Shown: positions 63,412-64,000 of the stretch, piece after piece
Layout of the letters: each line of letters opens with the position of its first letter
How positions within the stretch are numbered: position 1 is the stretch's first letter
Assembly: GCF_002733955.1 (NCBI RefSeq)
Contig: NZ_NVXQ01000002.1
Location: 310,001-374,000 of the forward strand
Origin: Hoeflea sp.
GTDB lineage: Bacteria > Pseudomonadota > Alphaproteobacteria > Rhizobiales > Rhizobiaceae
Reading direction: 5' to 3'
DNA: 64,000 bases
Translations under genes and position numbers: made by a program
Notes under the pieces: generated by a model
Database searches by the model: none
The model's input: only the letters and a program-made list of their open reading frames with translations
Told to the model about the DNA's origin: nothing

Positions 63412-64000
63412 TCAGGAGGCCGCCATCAGCCCCTCGAATTCCTCGCGCAATGCAGCCTCGTCACTGTCGTCGGGAGCGCGGAAGGCTGTCATGACGTCAC
63501 TCGCGCGACGCAATGCCACATCGGCAAGCACCGGCGTGGCAGACGCCACGGCTTCCATTTCCGCCCGAACGCCATTGCAGTGCAATGTGACATCGCATCC
63601 CGCGGCGAAAATTGCACGGGTCCTTGTGGCGAAATCCCCAGAAAGCGCGTTCATCGACACGTCATCGGACATCAGCAAGCCGTCGAACCCGATTTCGGAG
63701 CGGATAATTTGCTCCACCACCCGGGGCGATGTCGTGGCGGGGTTTTCCGCATCCAGGGCCGTGAACACAACATGGGCCGACATCGCCATGGCTTCACCGG
63801 CAAGCGCCTTGAACGGAAGGAAGTCATGCGCAGACAGCTCTTCATGCGACGCATCGACATGCGGCAGCTCGAAATGCGTGTCTGCCCCTGCCCTTCCATG
63901 TCCGGGAATGTGCTTGATCACCGGCAACAGGCCACCAGCCTTGAGCCCATCGCATGCGGCCTGTCCCAGAACCGAGACGACCTCCGGCGTGATCCCGTAG
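63412..64000 (-). CDS. nagZ: Beta-N-acetylhexosaminidase (NagZ), 5' end beyond the window
   Basis: The C-terminal 195 or so residues of a GH3 glycosidase; the frame is open to the window edge and the start lies outside. Visible motifs are VIKHIPGHGRAGADTHF, the catalytic stretch with the His general acid/base loop, and MSDDVSM with the nucleophile aspartate. NagZ removes N-acetylglucosamine from muropeptides in cell-wall recycling. The order nagZ-scpA-scpB-tatABC is typical of Alphaproteobacteria. Confidence 0.92.
   Translation of the reverse strand, partial: YGITPEVVSVLGQAACDGLKAGGLLPVIKHIPGHGRAGADTHFELPHVDASHEELSAHDFLPFKALAGEAMAMSAHVVFTALDAENPATTSPRVVEQIIRSEIGFDGLLMSDDVSMNALSGDFATRTRAIFAAGCDVTLHCNGVRAEMEAVASATPVLADVALRRASDVMTAFRAPDDSDEAALREEFEGLMAAS

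Noticed and set aside
62543-64000. Long plus-strand open frame across scpA and nagZ
   Set aside because: scpA and nagZ are clear on the minus strand; the plus-strand product is low-quality.

Overview
This 64 kb window is GC-rich chromosomal DNA from an alphaproteobacterium, almost certainly of the order Hyphomicrobiales (Rhizobiales) and near Rhizobiaceae/Phyllobacteriaceae. The evidence is the aapJQMP general amino-acid transporter next to metC, DUF1127 micro-proteins, a fused secDF, the order nagZ-scpA-scpB-...-tatABC-serS-surE-pcm-lytM, NDUFS4-like and NDUFS6-like proteins, and a fused-tRNA-free, dispersed tRNA layout. The species cannot be named from the sequence. No insertion sequence, prophage, CRISPR array or rRNA operon was seen, so the window reads as core genome.

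Layout. 0.1-4.3 kb: CBS-domain protein, rhomboid protease with a possible regulatory leader or small RNA upstream, a PAS_5 protein, a two-PilZ protein and an exported BTLCP (LapG-family) cysteine protease. 4.5-12 kb: gamma carbonic anhydrase, small membrane proteins, cysE-DUF3126, a crotonase lacking both usual glutamates, two coupled alpha/beta hydrolases, an NDUFS6-like zinc protein and a flavin monooxygenase. 12-18 kb: aapP-M-Q-J (minus strand) divergent from metC, with a strong terminator between aapJ and aapQ. 18-21.5 kb: a LuxR-type regulator, a single-domain response regulator and a four-PAS histidine kinase in one operon. 21.7-25.7 kb: tRNA-Arg, NDUFS4-like protein, tRNA-Pro, DUF192, double cold-shock protein, glyoxalase I, M15-type lipoprotein, tRNA-Glu. 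26-34.4 kb: recJ, glpX, aminotransferase-hom, a small lipoprotein, phaC. 34.5-40.5 kb: sfsA, map-radC, Fe-S photolyase, trigger factor, tRNA-Leu.

40.6-45.4 kb: a DUF2157/GDYXXLXY membrane pair, then the most unusual stretch: three DUF1127 micro-protein genes, each preceded by the same promoter-like element at identical spacing. The first is followed by three consecutive hairpins that each display a CCUCCUCCC loop, an arrangement matching the cuckoo/CcsR stress sRNA family known from Rhodobacter. trmFO follows.

45.5-64 kb: a TadG-like von Willebrand protein, a fatty-acid-hydroxylase-family protein, then yajC, secDF, a Mth938-fold protein (NDUFAF3-like) and a squalene/phytoene-synthase-fold protein (NDUFAF6-like), linking Sec export with probable complex I assembly factors. 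Then come a DUF815 ATPase, a degenerate LytM (NlpD-type) protein, pcm, surE, serS, tatC-B-A, an orphan ABC ATPase, scpB-scpA (chromosome segregation) and the 5'-truncated nagZ at the right edge.
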